Positions 8,290 through 18,506 of a stretch of DNA of 64,000 bases are shown here, in pieces. The stretch lies in the NCBI GenBank assembly GCA_023457355.1, contig JAEWLW010000050.1:105769-169768 (forward strand), written 5' to 3'. Position numbers and translations under genes: made by a program. The notes beneath the pieces are model-generated. The model had not been told where the DNA came from, did no database searches, and worked only from the letters and a program-made list of their open reading frames with translations. Origin of the DNA: Bacillota bacterium (GTDB taxonomy: Bacteria; Bacillota; Clostridia; Oscillospirales; Ruminococcaceae). Position 1 is the stretch's first letter. Each line of letters begins with the position of its first letter.

Positions 8290-9417
8290 CTATTCGTTGA
8301 CCAGGCTTAATATCTCGCGGAGAATGCGGGTGTTGGCATCCCGGATTGCCATGCCGTAGGCGGCCTGCCCCAGCGCCGCAAGCTTTTTCTTATCGGCGGT
8401 GAGCTTTTTGAGCATGTTGACAAGGCTTTGGCCGGTCAGATCTTTTTCCTCCAGTATTTCTGCGGCGTGATGCGCCACCAGTTCCATGGCGTTGTGATAC
8501 TGGTGATTCTCGGCCACGTTCGGAGAAGGAATCAGGACAGAGGCCCGGCCCGCACACTGAAGCTCGGAGAGGGTAATCGCGCCCGCGCGGCAGATGACAA
8601 GATCGGCCGCCGCCAGACACACGGGCATATTGTCGATATATTCCCGCACGTCCAGGTGCGCATGGTCCTCCAGTGTGACCTGCTTTTTTTTAAGCATCTC
8701 CAGAAAATCCTTGTAATCATAACTGCCGGTGGCGTGAATATGGTGGATTTTGCCGCTGTTCTGGTGCCAGCGCATAACTTCGGCAATTGCCTCGTTAATC
8801 TTTCGCGCACCCAGGCTTCCGCCAAACGAAAGGATGCAGATTCTATCCTCCACACCCAGCCGCATACGAGAGAGTTCGCGGTCCGCTGAAAAAATTGCCT
8901 CGCGCACCGGGTTTCCGGTGACCTTGATTTTGGCGGGATGCTTTAGATGCAGGTGCTTTTCGGCGCCGGCCATCGCCAGCAGCAGCCTGTCCACATCCTG
9001 CGCCAGCAGCTTGGTTGTCACGCCGGGGAAGGCGTTTTGCTCGTGGGTGATGGTTTTAAGCCCCATCTGGTGCGCCTTGCGCACCACCGGCCCGCTGACG
9101 TAGCCGCCGGTTCCCATAACGATATCAGGTTCAAAATCTCGGATGATTTTCGCTGCGCGGGGGCCGCTTCTGGCCAGCAGGTAGAGCGCCCTGACGTTGC
9201 GGCGTATATTCTCGCCGGAAAGCTTGCGCTGGATGCCTGCAATCTCAATCGGCGCGAAGGGATAGCCCGCCTTGGGGATGAGTTTGGCTTCCATCCCGCC
9301 GGGGTTTCCGGCAAAGAGCACCTCGGTGCCGGGGTAGCGGCTGCACAGCGAATCGGCGACTGAAAGCGCGGGGTTAATATGTCCTGCGGTGCCGCCGCAG
9401 GCGAATAATATTTTCAT
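8290..9417 (-). CDS. murG: Lipid II synthase (GlcNAc transferase) MurG
   Basis: This peripheral membrane GT28 enzyme adds GlcNAc to lipid I. The protein of about 375 residues shows the ACGGTAGHINPAL glycine loop at the N-terminus, MGTGGYVSGPV in the acceptor domain, and SFGGSLGARKIN plus CRAGAITLSEL in the donor domain. The ATG at 9417 is chosen over an upstream in-frame start at 9447 because CGGAG lies six bases before it and the family begins here. murD and murC, which often flank ftsW and murG, are missing. Confidence 0.96.
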   Translation of the reverse strand: MKILFACGGTAGHINPALSVADSLCSRYPGTEVLFAGNPGGMEAKLIPKAGYPFAPIEIAGIQRKLSGENIRRNVRALYLLARSGPRAAKIIRDFEPDIVMGTGGYVSGPVVRKAHQMGLKTITHEQNAFPGVTTKLLAQDVDRLLLAMAGAEKHLHLKHPAKIKVTGNPVREAIFSADRELSRMRLGVEDRICILSFGGSLGARKINEAIAEVMRWHQNSGKIHHIHATGSYDYKDFLEMLKKKQVTLEDHAHLDVREYIDNMPVCLAAADLVICRAGAITLSELQCAGRASVLIPSPNVAENHQYHNAMELVAHHAAEILEEKDLTGQSLVNMLKKLTADKKKLAALGQAAYGMAIRDANTRILREILSLVNE

Positions 9418-9486
9418 GGCATGCTCCGTTTCCGCCACCCGGCGCAATCCGGGTGGCCATCGTGATGTCAGGTTATTGCCATAGGT

Positions 9487-10641
9487 TTAAACTTTTTGAA
9501 TGGCGGCCGTACGCGAAATGGAAAGAATGATGCCCATCTCACCCAGCAGCATTAAAAGGCTCGTGCCGCCGTAGGAGAAAAACGGGAGACTGATGCCGGT
9601 GTTTGGCACCGAGTTGGTGACGACCGCAATATTCAAAAGCGTCTGGATGCCCACCTGTGCGGTCAGGCCCGCCGCAACCAGCGCGCCGAACCGGTCGGGG
9701 CAGCGCGATGCGATGACGAAGCCGCGCCAAACTAAAAGTGCGAACAGGCAGATAATCAGTGTTGCGCCGACAAAGCCCAGCTCTTCGCAGATAATTGCAA
9801 ATATAAAATCGTTGTACGGTTCGGGCAAATAAAGGTATTTCTGGCGGGAGGCCCCAATGCCGGTGCCCATTAAACCGCCGGAAGCAATGGCATACAGGGA
9901 CTGCACTGTCTGAAACCCCTTATCCTTCGGGTCTGAAAACGGGTCGAGCCAGACGGTGATGCGGTCGCCCGCGTAATGCGCCAGCGAAGTCAGCAGATCG
10001 GGGTTGAAGATAACCGCCGCGATGCCAACAGTCGCCACAATAGCGCCCGCTACAAACCAGCGCGCATCGGTTCCGCCGATGAACATCATCACAACGCCCA
10101 GCGACAGGATGAGCACCGTTCCCGAAAGGTGCGGCTCTTTTAACATGAGAAACGCAACCGGCGCAAGCGCCATCACAAACGGCAGAATGCCGTACCGCAC
10201 GGTTTTCATGCGCTGGAAATTTACGCATATCAGCGACGCGAAAAGAAGGACAATCGCAAACTTGGCGATTTCAGAAGGCTGAAAGTTGAACGGCCCGATG
10301 AAAATCCATCGCCGCGCGTTATTCAGCGGCGGCATAAACAGCGCAATCACCAGCAATATCAGCGTGATGCCGTATAACGGCAGCGACAGCGGCTTAAAGA
10401 TGCGGTAATCGACATACGACGCCATAACCATGGCGATGATGCCCATCAGCGCAAAGGGCAGCTGGCGCGATATATAAAAAAGAGAATTGTTTTTCAGATA
10501 AAAGGCGTTAGCATAACTGGCTGAGAACATCATAATCAGCCCCAGGGATACCAGCACCAGCACAATGACCAAAAAGGTGGTGTCCATCGGCCCATAAATT
10601 ACTTTAGTTCGTTTTGGTGTCGGCGAAGAATTGTCTGCCAT
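9487..10641 (-). CDS. ftsW: SEDS-family glycosyltransferase FtsW (SpoVE-like)
   Basis: This 384-residue protein with about ten membrane segments is the SEDS peptidoglycan polymerase that works with the septal class B PBP. Visible family motifs include NNARRWIFIGPFNFQPSEIAK and the SGGLMGTGIG and PEPYNDFIFAIICEELGF stretches. NTGISLPFFSYGG near the C-terminus is also diagnostic. It lies between mraY and murG. The same family includes SpoVE, used during sporulation, and sequence alone does not separate the two. Confidence 0.95.
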   Translation of the reverse strand: MADNSSPTPKRTKVIYGPMDTTFLVIVLVLVSLGLIMMFSASYANAFYLKNNSLFYISRQLPFALMGIIAMVMASYVDYRIFKPLSLPLYGITLILLVIALFMPPLNNARRWIFIGPFNFQPSEIAKFAIVLLFASLICVNFQRMKTVRYGILPFVMALAPVAFLMLKEPHLSGTVLILSLGVVMMFIGGTDARWFVAGAIVATVGIAAVIFNPDLLTSLAHYAGDRITVWLDPFSDPKDKGFQTVQSLYAIASGGLMGTGIGASRQKYLYLPEPYNDFIFAIICEELGFVGATLIICLFALLVWRGFVIASRCPDRFGALVAAGLTAQVGIQTLLNIAVVTNSVPNTGISLPFFSYGGTSLLMLLGEMGIILSISRTAAIQKV

Positions 10642-10673
10642 CGGTCCACCCCCTGTTAATAATTATTTCAGGA

Positions 10674-11681
10674 TTAAATATTTTTTGCCGCAAAAAAGGC
10701 AAATAATGCGCCGCAAAGCGTAATAAATGAAAATGCGAAAACAATCTGTACCTCGCTGTAGCCCGACATCTCAAAGTGGTGATGAATCGGGCTCATTTTA
10801 AAGATGCGCTTGCCGGTTGTTTTAAAGCTGATAACCTGTAACACAACCGACATTGACTCGCAGATATAAATGATACCGGTAAAGGCCAATATCAGCGGCA
10901 GCCCGACCCCAAAGGCCATCGCCACAACGCAGCCGCCTAAAAACATCGAGCCGGTGTCCCCCATAAAAACCTTGGCCGGATAAAAATTGTAGATTAAAAA
11001 ACCGATGCACCCGCCCGCCACTGCCGCCGCCAGCAGGCTGATCTGGAAAAAGCCAAGCACCGCAGCGACCATTAAAAATCCGATAGCCGCCATAAAGGTC
11101 ACGGAGGCGGCAAGACCGTCCAGCCCGTCGGTGAGGTTGACCGAATTGACGATGTAAACAATGCCCACAGCACAAAGCGGATAATACGCCATGCCGAGAT
11201 TCCATTGGCCAAAGAAGGGGATAATGAGGGTTGTTGAGCTGTCGCCCGCAGCGACAAGGCTCCAGAGGTACAGCCCCGCCACCACAAACTGCACAACCAG
11301 CTTCTGGCGGGCTGTCAGCCCCAGATTTTGCTTCTTGGCCACTTTGACATAGTCATCCGCAAAGCCGATAAGCGAAAAACCCAACGCCATCAGCAGCCCG
11401 GAAATCAGGCGGGTGTTCAGGATACGGTGGTAGCCCTGCGCCAAATCGGGATGGTTTAAAACCGCCGCCGAAAAAGCGGCCGAAACAGCGCACAGCACAC
11501 CGGCAATGAACATCAGGCCGCCCATAGTGGGGGTTCCCTGCTTGTTTTTATGCCAGTTGGGACCGATGTCCAGAATTGTCTGGCCGTATTTGAGCCTTCT
11601 CAAATAGGGAATGATCCACAGTCCTAAAATTGCGGTAATGCCAAGAGACAGTGCCGCCGATAAAAACAAATAGCTGTTCAC
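10674..11681 (-). CDS. mraY: Phospho-N-acetylmuramoyl-pentapeptide transferase
   Basis: This integral membrane enzyme moves phospho-MurNAc-pentapeptide to undecaprenyl phosphate, forming lipid I. The 335-residue protein has about ten hydrophobic segments. It shows the GTPTMGG motif, the aspartate-rich FADDYVK motif, NLTDGLDGLA, FMGDTGS and the PIHHHFE motif near the C-terminus, all typical of MraY. Its start overlaps the murF stop by four bases, indicating translational coupling. Confidence 0.97.
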   Translation of the reverse strand: MNSYLFLSAALSLGITAILGLWIIPYLRRLKYGQTILDIGPNWHKNKQGTPTMGGLMFIAGVLCAVSAAFSAAVLNHPDLAQGYHRILNTRLISGLLMALGFSLIGFADDYVKVAKKQNLGLTARQKLVVQFVVAGLYLWSLVAAGDSSTTLIIPFFGQWNLGMAYYPLCAVGIVYIVNSVNLTDGLDGLAASVTFMAAIGFLMVAAVLGFFQISLLAAAVAGGCIGFLIYNFYPAKVFMGDTGSMFLGGCVVAMAFGVGLPLILAFTGIIYICESMSVVLQVISFKTTGKRIFKMSPIHHHFEMSGYSEVQIVFAFSFITLCGALFAFFAAKNI

Positions 11682-13048
11682 GCGTTTTCTCCTTTGCCAT
11701 AAAGCTGTTGGATAACGTCCTCAAGGCGCATGCCCCGGCTTGCCTTAAACCAGATGACATCGCCGGGGCGCACCGCTTTAATCAGCTCCTGCGCCAGCCG
11801 CTCTTTGCTATCATAGTGGCAGCAGCGCTCCATCCCGGCCCGATCCGCGCCGTTGATAATATGTTCGGAGAGCGGGCCGCAGGCCAACAGCAGGTTGATC
11901 TCCTGCCGGGCGATAAACGCACCGCAGTCACGGTGCATGGCCGGGGCATTTTCCCCCAGCTCCAGCATGTCGGAAACCACCAGTATCCGCCTGCCGCTGC
12001 ACGGAAAATTCGACAGCGCCAGCACAGCGGCTTTCAGCGAATCGGGCGAACAGTTATAGCAGTCCTCCACCACCACCATGCCTTTGAAAGGCACAACGTT
12101 CTGGCGCATGCCCACCGGCAGATAGTTGGCCAGCGCGGCGGCAGCCTGTTCCGGCACAATGCCCATCACACAGCCGACGCCAAAGGCGGCCAGCGCATCA
12201 AGCACGTTATGCTGCCCGACCACCGGAATCACAACGCCGTGCTCCCCCCACGGGGAAGTGATGACAAAGCGGGTCGATTCGCCCGCCTGAACAATCTCAG
12301 AAGCGCGGATGTCGCACGCGGGGTTCGTAATGCCGTAGCGGTAGATTTTCAACCGCGGCGCCTGCACCGTGTTGAGATATTCGTTGTCGCCGCACAAAAA
12401 CAGCGGCGCGCCGTCCGGCAGGCCTTCCAGCAGCTCCAATTTCGCCTTCAAAATATTTTCGCGGCTGCCAAGCTGCTCAATATGTGAAACGCCGATGGCC
12501 GTAATAACGCCGACCGAGGGTCTTATTTCGGTGGTCAAATCGCGTATCTCGCCAAAGCCGCTCATCCCCATCTCTATCACGGCGGCCTCATGGGCGGGTT
12601 CCAGTGCAAACAGGGTATTGGGCACGCCAATTTCGTTGTTCTGGTTGCCCGCGTTTTTATGCGTACGGTATTTTGTGCTGAGCACCGCATGGATGAATTC
12701 CTTGGTGGTGGTTTTGCCCACGCTGCCCGTCACGCCGACAAACGGTATATCGAACAGCCGGCGATGCAGCCCGCCGATTTTAATAAGCGCCCGCTTCGTA
12801 TCGGAGACAACGATGGCCCTGTTCGGGTCAACCCCCTCAAAAAGCGTACCGACTACGACGGCTTCGGCGCCGTTTTGCAGGGCCGAGGCCGCAAAGCGGT
12901 TGCCGTCCTGGTTTTCACCGCAAATGGCGACAAATAGTGTGCCCGCTTTTGCCTTGCGGGAATCGGTCACAACCTCGCAAATATCTGTGTCATAGGGAAT
13001 CTCTGCGCCCAACGCGCGGGCAATCTGAGATAGCTTTAGCTTTTGCAC
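11678..13048 (-). CDS. murF: UDP-MurNAc-tripeptide--D-alanyl-D-alanine ligase
   Basis: This cytoplasmic Mur ligase adds D-Ala-D-Ala to the nucleotide precursor. The 456-residue protein has the P-loop GVTGSVGKTTTKEF at about 108-121, the AVIEMGMSGFGEI region and a C-terminal domain with VVVEDCYNCSPDSLKAA, which is characteristic of MurF. It overlaps mraY by four bases downstream and follows murE with a two-base gap. Confidence 0.97.
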   Translation of the reverse strand: MQKLKLSQIARALGAEIPYDTDICEVVTDSRKAKAGTLFVAICGENQDGNRFAASALQNGAEAVVVGTLFEGVDPNRAIVVSDTKRALIKIGGLHRRLFDIPFVGVTGSVGKTTTKEFIHAVLSTKYRTHKNAGNQNNEIGVPNTLFALEPAHEAAVIEMGMSGFGEIRDLTTEIRPSVGVITAIGVSHIEQLGSRENILKAKLELLEGLPDGAPLFLCGDNEYLNTVQAPRLKIYRYGITNPACDIRASEIVQAGESTRFVITSPWGEHGVVIPVVGQHNVLDALAAFGVGCVMGIVPEQAAAALANYLPVGMRQNVVPFKGMVVVEDCYNCSPDSLKAAVLALSNFPCSGRRILVVSDMLELGENAPAMHRDCGAFIARQEINLLLACGPLSEHIINGADRAGMERCCHYDSKERLAQELIKAVRPGDVIWFKASRGMRLEDVIQQLYGKGENA

Positions 13049-13050
13049 CG

Positions 13051-14499
13051 CTATTTTTCCTCCGTTTGTTTTTCCAGCAGCTCCGCAACAACTTCACGTT
13101 CGTCAAAGTGGATTGTCCCGTGCGCCAAAACCTGATAATCTTCATGTCCTTTGCCCGCCAGCAGCAGTGTATCGCCCGCCCCGCAGTTTTCAAGCGCCCA
13201 TTTAATGGCCTGATAACGATCCGGGATAATGATATGCGGCACATCGTGCTCAAGCAGGCCGGGTTTTGCGTCTTCAATAATCTGTAAAGGGTCTTCGTTT
13301 CTGGGGTTATCGGAGGTCAGCACCACAAAATCGGCCAGGCGCGCGGCAGCCTCCGTCATCAGCTTGCGTTTTTTACGGTCTCGGTTGCCTGCGCAGCCGA
13401 ACAGGATCATAATTTTGTGATCGGTCACCGCCCGGATCGCCATCAGAATCTTTTCAATCGCATCCGGCGAATGGGCGTAGTCGCGTATGACGGTGTAGGG
13501 CGTTTGGGTGTCCAGCACCTCAAACCGGCCCGGCACCCCACGGCTTAAGCTTAAGAGCGACACCGTCTTCTGCAAATCCAGCCCCAGCGCCAGAGAAGCC
13601 GCTATGGCCGCCATCGCGTTGGAAACGGAAAATTCCCCCGGCACCGGAAATTTTACCCGGGCGATCAAGCCGCTGCCCACAAAGGCGAAGGACGTGCCGT
13701 CCGCGCGCATGGCGATATTTTTGGCGGTGTAATCCGCGGAATCCAGCTGCGTTGAAAAGCTTTTGGTTTCGCAGTCGATTTCACCTAAAAGCCGCTTGCC
13801 GTAGGGGTCGTCGATGTTGACCGCCGCCTTATCGCACAGCGCAAACAGCCGCTTTTTTGCCTGATAATAAGCCTCCATGGTTTTGTGATAATCCAGATGG
13901 TCCTGCGTCAGGTTGGTAAAAACCCCCACTGCAAAACGGCAGGCCGCAACACGCTTTTGGTCCAGCCCGTGGGAGGAAACCTCCATAACGGCATATTCGC
14001 AGCCGGCCTGCACCATCTGGTCAAGCAGCGAATAAAAGGTCAGCGGCTCGGGCGTCGTGTATTTTGCGGGGAAATGCATGCCACCCACATCGGTTTCAAT
14101 AGTGCCGATCAGACCCGTCTTATGCCCGAATCCCTCCAGCACATCGCGTATCAGATGCGTCACCGTCGTTTTGCCGTTGGTGCCGGTGACACCCACCAGT
14201 TTAATTTTGCGCTGCGGGTTGCCAAACAGATTGGCACAGCACAGGGCGTAGGCCTCGTGGGTATCCGACATTATAATCTGCTGTGCGCCCAACCCCAGGT
14301 CGCGCTCCGCCACCACCAGGGCGGCGCCCAGATCGAGCGCCTTTTGCGCGTGATCATGCCCGTCGTGGGAAAAACCGTTCAGGCAGAAAAACACCGCGCC
14401 CGTCACCACCTGCCGTGTGTCGGCACAGATGTGCCCGACGTCGATATCGGGCAGCGGTGTATTGGTTTTCACATCATTGAACAATTGAGAAAGCTTCAT
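13051..14499 (-). CDS. murE: UDP-MurNAc-tripeptide synthetase, mDAP type
   Basis: This Mur ligase adds the third stem residue. The P-loop reads GVTGTNGKTTVTHL, with EVSSHGLDQ and DYAHSPDA motifs further on. The C-terminal domain contains SDNPRNEDP; DNPR is the signature that binds meso-diaminopimelate, so the wall is predicted to be mDAP type. The ATG at 14499 (MKLSQLF) is preferred to the longer frame from 14559: AAAGGAGAG lies just upstream and the extra 20 residues do not resemble the family. Protein length is 482 residues. Confidence 0.95.
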   Translation of the reverse strand: MKLSQLFNDVKTNTPLPDIDVGHICADTRQVVTGAVFFCLNGFSHDGHDHAQKALDLGAALVVAERDLGLGAQQIIMSDTHEAYALCCANLFGNPQRKIKLVGVTGTNGKTTVTHLIRDVLEGFGHKTGLIGTIETDVGGMHFPAKYTTPEPLTFYSLLDQMVQAGCEYAVMEVSSHGLDQKRVAACRFAVGVFTNLTQDHLDYHKTMEAYYQAKKRLFALCDKAAVNIDDPYGKRLLGEIDCETKSFSTQLDSADYTAKNIAMRADGTSFAFVGSGLIARVKFPVPGEFSVSNAMAAIAASLALGLDLQKTVSLLSLSRGVPGRFEVLDTQTPYTVIRDYAHSPDAIEKILMAIRAVTDHKIMILFGCAGNRDRKKRKLMTEAAARLADFVVLTSDNPRNEDPLQIIEDAKPGLLEHDVPHIIIPDRYQAIKWALENCGAGDTLLLAGKGHEDYQVLAHGTIHFDEREVVAELLEKQTEEK

Positions 14500-14542
14500 C
14501 GCGCATCTCTCCTTTCGAAAGCTGCCTGCGGGAATATTGTCT

Positions 14543-16837
14543 TCATCCCGGAATTGCAAAGGTGACGGTTACAACCGCGCCTTCCTCCATCATCGTTTCA
14601 GGGGCTGGCTCCTGGCTGATCGCCATGCTCTGGGCATTTTCAACGTCGTCCCCCGCAATTCGGATATTGAGTCCCGCGTTAAGCAGCGTGCGGTTCGCCT
14701 GCTGCGCCGACATTCCCAAGACGTTTGGCACGGCGATGCTGCCACTCTCTGGCTCCTTATCCGTATAGAGTATGACCGTGCTTCCCTTGGGGCAAACCTC
14801 TCCGGCGGCGGGCAACTGACGCGTCACCGTCGTGCCTTCCCCCACCATTTTATATTTCAGGCTCTGCGCGGTCAACATGGCAATGGCGTCATGAACCATC
14901 TGGCCGGACAGTGCGGGCACTTCCATTTCGAGCTCGGCAAGCTCTTTTTCGTTATACTGTGGTTCGACGCCCAAATACGGCAATGAATCCGCCATGATTG
15001 CGCCGACGATCGGCGCCGCGATGATGGAACCATAAACATTTTGCATGTGCGGTTCATCCAGAATAACAAGCGCGAGAATCTTCGGGTCATTGGATGGCGC
15101 GACCCCTAAAAAGGAGGAAATACGCTTCGTGACCTCGCCGTCCTCTTTGGCGTCGAGCTTTTCGCTGGTGCCGGTCTTGCCGGCGACGCGAAAACCGGGT
15201 ACATAGGCATAACGGCCTGAACCGTCCGCGTCGCCAACCACATGTTCTAAAATACCGTCCAGCACTTTGGACGTTTCTTCGCTGATGACCTGCCGCTTGC
15301 AGACCGGCTCAGTGGTGGAAATGACGTTGCCCTCGGGATCGAGCACCTGGCTGACCACATAGGGCTGCATCAGCCGGCCGCCGTTGACGGCCGCCGCTAC
15401 CGCAGAGCAAATCTGTATGGGTGTCACCTTAAAGGTCTGGCCGAAGGAGGAAGACGCGAGCTCTTCGCCCGATTCTTTGGCAAGTGTTGCATAGTCGTAA
15501 AAAATGCCGTCCGCCTCGCCAGGCAAGTCGATGCGGGTCACCTCCCGGAGACCGAAGCGATCAAAATAATCATAAAAATGCTCGGGACCAATTAGGGCGC
15601 CCACCATCATAAACGCCGGATTGCAGGAAAATTTGACGGCCTGCGTAAAGTCTATGGTGCCGTGTCCGGCCGCCTTCCAACAGGCCTTGCGGCGCCCGGC
15701 AACAACCAGGTAGCCCGGGCAGGTAAAATACTGCCCCGTCGGTTTGACCACGTTTAAGTCCAGCGCCATGGCCGAAGTGATCACCTTGAATACCGAGCCC
15801 GGCTCGTAAGGGTCTGAGATCGCCTTGTTGCGCCACTGGTCAAACTGCGCTTTGCCTAAAGCTTCTTTGCGGGCTTCCTCCAGCGCTTTGGCGCGCTCGG
15901 CGCTGTCGGTAATGGCGGCCAGCTTTGCAAGCACCGCAGGGTCGCTGGCAAAGTTCTCAATCTGGGCGCGCGCGTTTTTGTCGTAGATTTCGTTTGGTTC
16001 GTTCGGGTCAAAATCCGGTTTGGTGGCCATAGCCAGAATGGCGCCGGTGTTGACATCCATAACGATGCCGGTTGCGCGGTTATGTACGTTGTGCTCAATG
16101 ACCGCCGTTTCAAGATGGCGTTCCAGACTGTGCTGCACCACCTCGTCGATGGTCAGCACCAGCGAATTGCCGTCCACCGGTTCATACTGCCGCTCATAGG
16201 AGGACGGCATGTTGCCGCTTTTGGCGTTCTTGGCCGACACAACCATGCCCGGCGTACCCGAAAGCACCTTTTCGTATTTGGATTCAAGACCGTAGGCGCC
16301 GGTGTTGTCGTTGGTGGTAAAGCCAAGCACCGTCGATGCCAGCGTGCCATAGGGGTAATAGCGCTTGCTGTTTTCAATCAGGTGGATGCAGCTGAGCTTG
16401 TTATCCAGCGAAAAGGCCGTTATTTGGTCGGCCTCCTCCTTTTCGACCCGCTGCTTGATAATTTCGTAGTAGCTGGATTTTTTCTGTCCGCGCTGGATGA
16501 TCTTTTCACGATCAAGCGCCAGCAATGGCGCCAGAAAATCCGCAATTTTATTAAGTTCCTCGTCCGAACTGATCTCGGCGGGTGAAATGATTACCGACCA
16601 AACGGTGGCTGACGCCGCCAGCGTTTTCATGTTGCGGTCATAAATGGTGCCGCGCTGGGCGGCGATTGTGGTGGGGCGCAGCTGCTGCCGCAGCGCCCTC
16701 GTTCGGTTTTCTTCGAAATCCACAAGCTGGAGATAATAAAGTCTGCCAATTAAACCGCAAAATCCAAGCGTAATCATAACCGCCAGAACAATATTCATTT
16801 TTATCTTCATTGAATTACTGCTCACCGGTTTTGCCAT
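14543..16837 (-). CDS. Class B penicillin-binding protein with two PASTA domains (FtsI/SpoVD type)
   Basis: This membrane-anchored transpeptidase (764 residues) cross-links septal or spore peptidoglycan. There is one N-terminal span (about 14-35), a dimerisation domain, and a transpeptidase domain with SVFK (Ser348, Lys351), SCN at 404-406 and KTG at 554-556. Two C-terminal PASTA domains follow at about 640-697 and 700-764. An internal insert rich in Ala/Glu (about 288-340) precedes the active serine. PASTA domains and the dcw position fit both Clostridial FtsI and sporulation-specific SpoVD. It follows ftsL after a gap of 166 bases. Confidence 0.93.
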   Translation of the reverse strand: MAKPVSSNSMKIKMNIVLAVMITLGFCGLIGRLYYLQLVDFEENRTRALRQQLRPTTIAAQRGTIYDRNMKTLAASATVWSVIISPAEISSDEELNKIADFLAPLLALDREKIIQRGQKKSSYYEIIKQRVEKEEADQITAFSLDNKLSCIHLIENSKRYYPYGTLASTVLGFTTNDNTGAYGLESKYEKVLSGTPGMVVSAKNAKSGNMPSSYERQYEPVDGNSLVLTIDEVVQHSLERHLETAVIEHNVHNRATGIVMDVNTGAILAMATKPDFDPNEPNEIYDKNARAQIENFASDPAVLAKLAAITDSAERAKALEEARKEALGKAQFDQWRNKAISDPYEPGSVFKVITSAMALDLNVVKPTGQYFTCPGYLVVAGRRKACWKAAGHGTIDFTQAVKFSCNPAFMMVGALIGPEHFYDYFDRFGLREVTRIDLPGEADGIFYDYATLAKESGEELASSSFGQTFKVTPIQICSAVAAAVNGGRLMQPYVVSQVLDPEGNVISTTEPVCKRQVISEETSKVLDGILEHVVGDADGSGRYAYVPGFRVAGKTGTSEKLDAKEDGEVTKRISSFLGVAPSNDPKILALVILDEPHMQNVYGSIIAAPIVGAIMADSLPYLGVEPQYNEKELAELEMEVPALSGQMVHDAIAMLTAQSLKYKMVGEGTTVTRQLPAAGEVCPKGSTVILYTDKEPESGSIAVPNVLGMSAQQANRTLLNAGLNIRIAGDDVENAQSMAISQEPAPETMMEEGAVVTVTFAIPG

Positions 16838-17003
16838 GCTGCCTCCTGACGATTGCCGTCGAATGTGCTGTGAAAAGAAACAAAGAGCTAAGGCATCCGA
16901 TGACTTAACTCTCCGTCGTTTTCACTCTATTGCGTTTTTATACGCGCTGCTCCGCCGCCGGATTATGTTAAAAACAGCTTCGGGCATTAAATAGTCTATT
17001 TTT

Positions 17004-17492
17004 TTAAAATCCAAGGTATTCCAAAACGGAGCGATATGCCATATGAATATGATCCGCCAGCCCAAGCTGCGGCGCACGTGCCAGCACGACGCGGTCGCCC
17101 GCACCCAAATCGATATACTGCACCTGATAGCTTTCCACCTTGGCCATCCCCAACTGATTTTCAGCAATTTCCTGTACAGTGCGCAGCGACGTCTTGCCTT
17201 CAAGCGCCACCTGCATCAGCCGGTTTTCATTTTTAAGCAGTTCAAACTGCGCCTCGGTATCTTCAATCTGGCTGGTCAGTTCGGTGAGAATCATATTGTT
17301 GTAAAGAATGGCGCACACAATGCAGAGCACGACCACAAAAATAGCTGCGCCACGCAACATGGCGGCATTATAACCGGCATTGCGGTTTTCCACCACCCTT
17401 AGCTCGGGCGGCTGTTTGATCTTCGGCGCACCCGGAGCGGCATAATGCTGCTCCAACTTTTCAAAATCGTAAGCCAAATTCGCTTTTGCCAC
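17004..17492 (-). CDS. ftsL: Cell division protein FtsL
   Basis: This 162-residue bitopic protein has a soluble N-terminus, a single span at about 46-68, and a coiled-coil (LTSQIEDTEAQFELLKNENRL, heptad-like). A QVALEGKTSLRTVQEIAENQLGM tail typical of FtsL/DivIC follows. It bridges FtsQ and the FtsW-PBP pair. It is placed between rsmH and the PBP gene, as usual. FtsL is poorly conserved, so the assignment relies on topology and position. Confidence 0.88.
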   Translation of the reverse strand: MAKANLAYDFEKLEQHYAAPGAPKIKQPPELRVVENRNAGYNAAMLRGAAIFVVVLCIVCAILYNNMILTELTSQIEDTEAQFELLKNENRLMQVALEGKTSLRTVQEIAENQLGMAKVESYQVQYIDLGAGDRVVLARAPQLGLADHIHMAYRSVLEYLGF

Positions 17493-17559
17493 GCCGCCTC
17501 ACCTCCCCGGGGGCTTTTGATGCCCATCCCTTTATCAGCAGGTCAACCAAATAGCTCTA

Positions 17560-18492
17560 TCAAGCCTTAATTTTTTCTATGACGCGCAGCTTTGCGCTGT
17601 GGCTGCGGTTATTTTCCAAAAGCTCTTCTTCACCCGCCGTAATGGGTTTTTTGGAGATAAGCCTGCCCCGCGGTGTTTTGCCGCACACACAAACGGGAAA
17701 ATCCGCAGGGCAGGTACATCCCTCTGCGAAAGCAGCGAATCGGCGCTTGAGGAGACGGTCCTCCAACGAGTGAAAGGTTATCACCGAAAGCCTTCCGGCC
17801 AATGCAAGCAGCTCAAAAGCGTTGTCAAGCGCGCAATCCAAGGAGGCCAGCTCTCCATTGACCTCTATTCGAATTGCCTGAAAGCTGCGCTTAGCCGGAT
17901 GACCACCCTCGCGCCGTGTCGCTGCGGGAATTGCAAATTTTATGATGTCAGCTAACTCTAATGTCGTTTGAATCTCGGCCTTTTCACGTCTGGCCACAAT
18001 GGCCCGCGCAATGCGAAAAGCAAACCGCTCCTCGCCATATTCACGAAGGATACGCGCAAGGTCGCGTTCGGAATAAGCATTCACAACATCTTTTGCGCTC
18101 ATGCCCGATTGCGACATGCGCATATCCAGCGGCGCGTCGTTCTGGTAAGAAAAGCCGCGCTCGGCGGCATCCAGCTGGTGGGAAGATACACCCAGATCCA
18201 GCAACACACCGTCCACACTGTCGATATTCAGCGCGTGCGCAACCTGGGCGATGTTGCGAAAATCGTCCTGCACCACCGTGGCGCAGGGGTAAGGGGCCAG
18301 CCGCTGCGTCGCGGCGGCAATGGCGTCGGGGTCCTTATCCAGCGAAATAAGCCTGCCGGTGGTAAGGCGCTTTGCAATCTCACTGGAATGTCCGGCGCCG
18401 CCGGCCGTGCCGTCTATATAGATGCCGTCGGGTTTAATGGCCAGACTGTTGATTGTTTCGTTCAGCAGAACCGGCTTATGTGAAAACGCCAT
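17560..18492 (-). CDS. rsmH: 16S rRNA m4C1402 methyltransferase
   Basis: This SAM-dependent enzyme N4-methylates C1402 in the ribosomal P site. The 310-residue protein has the SAM loop DGTAGGAGHSSEI, a VLLDLGVSSHQLD motif, the family-typical RGFSYQNDAPLDMRM and ITFHSLEDRL. It lies directly downstream of mraZ. RsmI, which methylates the ribose of the same nucleotide, is encoded at 49086-49919. Confidence 0.97.
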   Translation of the reverse strand: MAFSHKPVLLNETINSLAIKPDGIYIDGTAGGAGHSSEIAKRLTTGRLISLDKDPDAIAAATQRLAPYPCATVVQDDFRNIAQVAHALNIDSVDGVLLDLGVSSHQLDAAERGFSYQNDAPLDMRMSQSGMSAKDVVNAYSERDLARILREYGEERFAFRIARAIVARREKAEIQTTLELADIIKFAIPAATRREGGHPAKRSFQAIRIEVNGELASLDCALDNAFELLALAGRLSVITFHSLEDRLLKRRFAAFAEGCTCPADFPVCVCGKTPRGRLISKKPITAGEEELLENNRSHSAKLRVIEKIKA

Positions 18493-18506
18493 GTTGCAAC
18501 GCTCCT